A stretch of 18,050 bases of DNA, taken from the NCBI GenBank assembly GCA_937895645.1, contig CALBKQ010000180.1, positions 1 through 18,050 of the forward strand, read 5' to 3'. A program made the position numbers and the translations under genes. Positions 15,074 through 18,050 of the stretch are shown here, piece by piece. This DNA is from an uncultured Clostridia bacterium. Lineage in GTDB: Bacteria; Bacillota; Clostridia; Oscillospirales; Acutalibacteraceae. The notes under the pieces are model-generated. The model made no database searches. It was not told the origin of the DNA and saw only the letters and a list, made by a program, of their open reading frames with translations. How positions within the stretch are numbered: position 1 is the first letter of the stretch; every line of letters begins with the position of its first letter.

Positions 15074-15487
15074 CTATGATTTTAATGTTTTCATATAATC
15101 TTCCAAAATAAGCACTGCTGAAACTGCGTCGATTACTGCTTTACGCTTTTTGCCACGGACATCAGCTGAATTAAGAAGATTATGTGCAGAAACTGTTGTC
15201 AGTCTTTCATTCTGAAAATCCACCTGAAGTCCTGTTTTTTCTTTGAGCATTTTGCCCAACTCGCGACAAGCATCACTACGAAAACCGTAACTGCCATCCA
15301 TATTCTGCGGAAGTCCCACACAAATACGCTCAACTTTACGTTCAATTACAAGCTCTGTAATTTTCTCAACTAATCTTTCACGGTCTTTTTCGGTTATTAC
15401 GCACACGGGAGATGCTAAAATCTGTAACTTATCACAGACTGCAATCCCTGTTCTTACATCACCGTAGTCCACAGACATAATAATCAT
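15074..15487 (-). CDS. ruvX: YqgF/RuvX-family putative Holliday junction resolvase
   Basis: This 137-residue RNase H-fold nuclease belongs to the YqgF/RuvX family. Members are linked to pre-16S rRNA 5'-end processing in E. coli and proposed as Holliday junction resolvases; the cellular role here is not fixed by sequence. The acidic residues are visible: D7 in MSVDYGDVRTG, E94 in FQNERLTT and D120 in VIDAVSA, with VGLPQNMDGSYG at 57-68. Length is normal. The ATG at 15487 overlaps the stop of the CarB-like gene as ATGA. Its GGAGGT site (about 9 bases upstream) lies inside that gene, so it depends on that transcript. A terminator follows at 15016-15056. In many Firmicutes yqgF follows alaS and yrzL; this neighbourhood is different. 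Confidence 0.94.
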   Translation of the reverse strand: MIIMSVDYGDVRTGIAVCDKLQILASPVCVITEKDRERLVEKITELVIERKVERICVGLPQNMDGSYGFRSDACRELGKMLKEKTGLQVDFQNERLTTVSAHNLLNSADVRGKKRKAVIDAVSAVLILEDYMKTLKS

Positions 15488-18050
15488 ATATCTGTTACCT
15501 CCAACTCTTCCATAACATTATTATTTGCAAGAGATTTTGAGAATGTGTATGCACTGTGAACAGATGTGAATACGGGTGTTCGTTTCATAAGGGCTGTACG
15601 TCTGATGATTGCATCTTCGTCATCTTTTCTGTTGTTCTGTAAAGTTGAAACAACATAAGAAAACTTGTTTGCGTTAATCATCTGCACCGCTAATTCACCA
15701 CTTGCAGTATTGGTAGCAATATGGTTTGAGTTAAGAATTTTTGCAGTATCGCTTGTTGCATAAATCTTAAATCCTTGTGACAAAAATTCTTCTGCCATTT
15801 CAACTGCTTCGCTCTTATCACTTTCGCAAACTGAAACCAAAACTGAACCAGTACGCTTAATGCGCATACCAGATGCTATCATACCCTTTAAGAGTGCATT
15901 ATCAAAGGTTTCGCCTATACCCATTACGTCACCTGTTGATTTTGTTTTTTCGCCAAGGAGCATATCTGCACCTTTAAGTTTTTCAAAACTGAAAACAGGT
16001 ACACGGACATAGTAATTACCATTAGACTTATTTATACCTGTAACTGTAAGTTTTTCACCTGTCATTGAGCGTACAGCAAGGTCAACTGCATCATAGCCTG
16101 ACGCTTTTGTTACAAATGGTACAAGAGTTGTGTTTGTTACAGATGCTTTGGTTACATACAAATCATTATCAAACACAACAAACTGAACATCAAGTGCCCC
16201 CTTGAATTTAAGTTCTTTAACAATTGCTTCAATGTATTCTTCAACAGTTTTAAGCATTGAGTCTGTAACGCTTACTGTTGGGAAAACTGAAATGGAGTCA
16301 CCCGAATTGATATGTGCTTTCTCAATGTGTTCACAAAGTGCAGGAACAAAATAGTTTTCACCGTCAGAAATAATGTGTGCCTCAACACAAGTACCTACAC
16401 ACACTTTTTTACTACTTGTGTGCTTAACATTTGCATCATCAAGAATATCAAAAAACTCAATTTTATTTGTAATCTTTCTGAAGAAATCGTTATCAGGTCC
16501 AAGAATTTCTACACCTGCATTTTTAAGAATTTCTGCATTCTTAATTGCGTCCTCATTACCGAAAAGTACTACTGCATACTGTGGTTTTTCTGTTCTTACA
16601 ACATTAAGTATATCTTCTTCACTTAATGGGTCAAGATAAACACGGTCTGCAACATTATAATCAGTTGTAACTGATGCAGGGTTATTATTAAGTACAACAA
16701 CCTCAAAGCCTTGGTTCTTAAGAGAATTGATACAATGAACTGTGCAATAGTCACTGTCACCACTTCTACCAGTAACAGATGGACCACTACCAATAACAAG
16801 TACTTTTTTCTTCTGGGATTTTTTATTATTTATAAAAATTTCTGCCTCATTATCGGTTCCAAAAACTGAATAAAAGTATGGCTTTTGAGCATCAAACTCT
16901 GCTGAACAAGTATCAATACTGTTAAACACAGCACCAAGAGAGTCTGTTATTTCTTTTTCTGTAATCTGTTCTAATGCAAAATCGGTAAATCCAATAGTTT
17001 TTGCATATTCATATGTTTCTTTACTATAATCATTCTTAATAAGTTTTTCTGTATCTGCAATATTTTTAAGCTTGTTTAAGAACCATTTATCGATATTAGT
17101 AACAGCGTTTATTTCACCAATACTAAAGTCTCTGTAAAGTGCTTCATAAACTGCGAAAATACGACTGTCATCCATTTTATTGATAACTTCACGAAGTGAG
17201 TCATCAGTTAAACTTTCAAACTGTTCAAGTCGTGGTAAATGAGTTTTATTTACACTTCTAACGCCTTTCATAAATGCAAGTTCAAAGCCTGTACCGATTG
17301 TAAGGCTTTCGCCCGTCGCTTTCATCATTGTACCAAGTGTACGGTTTGCCTCACCAAAACTTTCAAAAGACCATTTGGGGAATTTAACTGCACAATAATC
17401 CATAGCAGGTTCACTACATGCAGTTGTGCAACCTGTTACATCATTCTGGATTTCAAAAAGAGTTTTACCAAGTGCAATTTTTGCTGATACATAAGCAATT
17501 CTGTAACCTGTTGCCTTTGAAACAAGGGCAGAAGTACGGCTGACACGAGGGTCAATACCTGTTACAAAATATGTTGTACCGTCAGGGCTTAACGCAAACT
17601 GAACATTACAGCTACCCTCAATACCGAGACGAGAAACAACCTTTCTTGCCGCACGACGAAGTTTTGTGAACTCTGAATCAGTAAGAGTTTGTGCAGGGAT
17701 TACAACAATACTGTCACCTGTATGAATGCCAACAGGGTCAATACTTTCAACACTAGAAACACTGATACAGTTGTTTTCAGCATCACGCATAACTTCAAAT
17801 TCAAGTTCTTTCCAACCTGCAATACTTTTTTCAATCAAAATCTGACTTACAATTGAAGTTTCAAGGCTTTTTTCTGCCTTAACTGCAAGAGTTTCACGTG
17901 AGTAGCAATACTCTGCACTTTCACGGTCAGGTGTGTATGCAGGGCGTACAATAACAGGATAACCAACTTTATCAGCAAAATCACAAGCTTCATCTACGCT
18001 GTTTACTACAAGTGCTGGTACAGTTGGTTCATTCATTTCTTCTAAAGCAT
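15484..18050 (-). CDS. Divergent carbamoyl-phosphate synthase large-subunit (CarB)-like protein, probably inactive; N-terminus outside window
   Basis: At least 854 codons are visible without a stop and the frame continues past the right edge; by alignment to E. coli CarB from memory about 135 residues are missing. The overall CarB order is kept: first-half ATP-grasp, oligomerization region, second-half preATP-grasp (VLVIGSGPSVTG) and ATP-grasp remnant, and a C-terminal MGS-like allosteric domain (from about 15850). Well-kept blocks include IEKSIAGWKELEFEVMRD, GIHTGDSIVV, RVSRTSALVSKATGY and NRTLGTMMKATGE. Key catalytic elements are lost: the GGTGGG loop reads DRESAE (17914-17931), EVNPR reads GIDPR (17545-17559), about 72 residues of the second ATP-grasp are absent near 16384-16419, and second-half EVNPR reads KASVT. 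The ordinary annotation would be carB, but synthesis activity is doubtful. It is coupled to ruvX. Confidence 0.85.
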   Translation of the reverse strand, partial: ALEEMNEPTVPALVVNSVDEACDFADKVGYPVIVRPAYTPDRESAEYCYSRETLAVKAEKSLETSIVSQILIEKSIAGWKELEFEVMRDAENNCISVSSVESIDPVGIHTGDSIVVIPAQTLTDSEFTKLRRAARKVVSRLGIEGSCNVQFALSPDGTTYFVTGIDPRVSRTSALVSKATGYRIAYVSAKIALGKTLFEIQNDVTGCTTACSEPAMDYCAVKFPKWSFESFGEANRTLGTMMKATGESLTIGTGFELAFMKGVRSVNKTHLPRLEQFESLTDDSLREVINKMDDSRIFAVYEALYRDFSIGEINAVTNIDKWFLNKLKNIADTEKLIKNDYSKETYEYAKTIGFTDFALEQITEKEITDSLGAVFNSIDTCSAEFDAQKPYFYSVFGTDNEAEIFINNKKSQKKKVLVIGSGPSVTGRSGDSDYCTVHCINSLKNQGFEVVVLNNNPASVTTDYNVADRVYLDPLSEEDILNVVRTEKPQYAVVLFGNEDAIKNAEILKNAGVEILGPDNDFFRKITNKIEFFDILDDANVKHTSSKKVCVGTCVEAHIISDGENYFVPALCEHIEKAHINSGDSISVFPTVSVTDSMLKTVEEYIEAIVKELKFKGALDVQFVVFDNDLYVTKASVTNTTLVPFVTKASGYDAVDLAVRSMTGEKLTVTGINKSNGNYYVRVPVFSFEKLKGADMLLGEKTKSTGDVMGIGETFDNALLKGMIASGMRIKRTGSVLVSVCESDKSEAVEMAEEFLSQGFKIYATSDTAKILNSNHIATNTASGELAVQMINANKFSYVVSTLQNNRKDDEDAIIRRTALMKRTPVFTSVHSAYTFSKSLANNNVMEELEVTDI

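Noticed and set aside
16312..16639. Plus-strand frames opposite the CarB-like gene
   Set aside because: They are Cys- and Phe-rich shadow translations of the minus-strand frame. I also considered whether the missing block near 16384-16419 was a frameshift, but the minus frame continues cleanly on both sides.
1..18050. CRISPR arrays, insertion sequences, tRNA or rRNA genes, prophage
   Set aside because: I saw no regularly spaced repeats, transposase-like frames, terminal repeats or tRNA cloverleaf patterns; the sequence is nearly all housekeeping and metabolic genes.

Overview
The window looks like chromosomal DNA of a low-GC, endospore-forming Firmicute of the class Clostridia, plausibly an uncultured gut Oscillospiraceae/Ruminococcaceae-type bacterium. 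The reasons are AT-rich intergenic DNA, purine-rich Shine-Dalgarno sites, the Firmicutes gene order gdpP-rplI-dnaB, and the sporulation pair spoIIGA-sigE. The lineage is inferred from gene content only. I see no mobile element, CRISPR array, rRNA or tRNA gene, and no gene-free stretch longer than 300 bases.

Layout. Positions 1-6432 (minus strand) form one probable operon: rnj (RNase J) - gdpP (c-di-AMP phosphodiesterase) - rplI (ribosomal protein bL9) - dnaB (replicative helicase) - tilS (tRNA-Ile lysidine synthase, cut by the window edge). It is read from a strong sigma-A promoter at 6550-6578. A divergent intergenic region (6433-6702) also carries a promoter for rnhA (RNase HI, plus strand). 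A terminator hairpin follows rnhA, then a GPH-family sugar:cation symporter (7262-8845). This ends at a strong hairpin terminator (8877-8907) facing a convergent metabolic operon on the minus strand (13387 down to 8911). In transcription order that operon holds a GlpA-like FAD dehydrogenase with a BFD-type [2Fe-2S] domain, an NAD(P)/FAD oxidoreductase, a DUF1667 cysteine protein and an intracellular GH29 alpha-L-fucosidase. The first three resemble a clostridial glycerol-3-phosphate dehydrogenase module.

Upstream on the same strand lie sigE and spoIIGA (13508-15002), the mother-cell sigma factor and its membrane processing protease. Beyond them are ruvX (15074-15487) and a long CarB-like gene (15484 to the right edge), with a 4-base overlap.

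Two observations stand out. First, the CarB-like protein keeps the architecture of the carbamoyl-phosphate synthase large subunit but has lost the ATP-grasp signatures of both halves: the glycine loop and metal ligands are replaced in the first half, and about 70 residues are missing plus the metal ligands replaced in the second. It is an uninterrupted frame, so it looks like a maintained pseudoenzyme or regulatory paralogue rather than decay. Second, spoIIGA appears to be driven by GTGACA-N22-TATAAT, the abnormal 22-base spacing known from the Spo0A-activated spoIIG promoter of Bacillus subtilis, with its -10 box inside the loop of the ruvX terminator hairpin.
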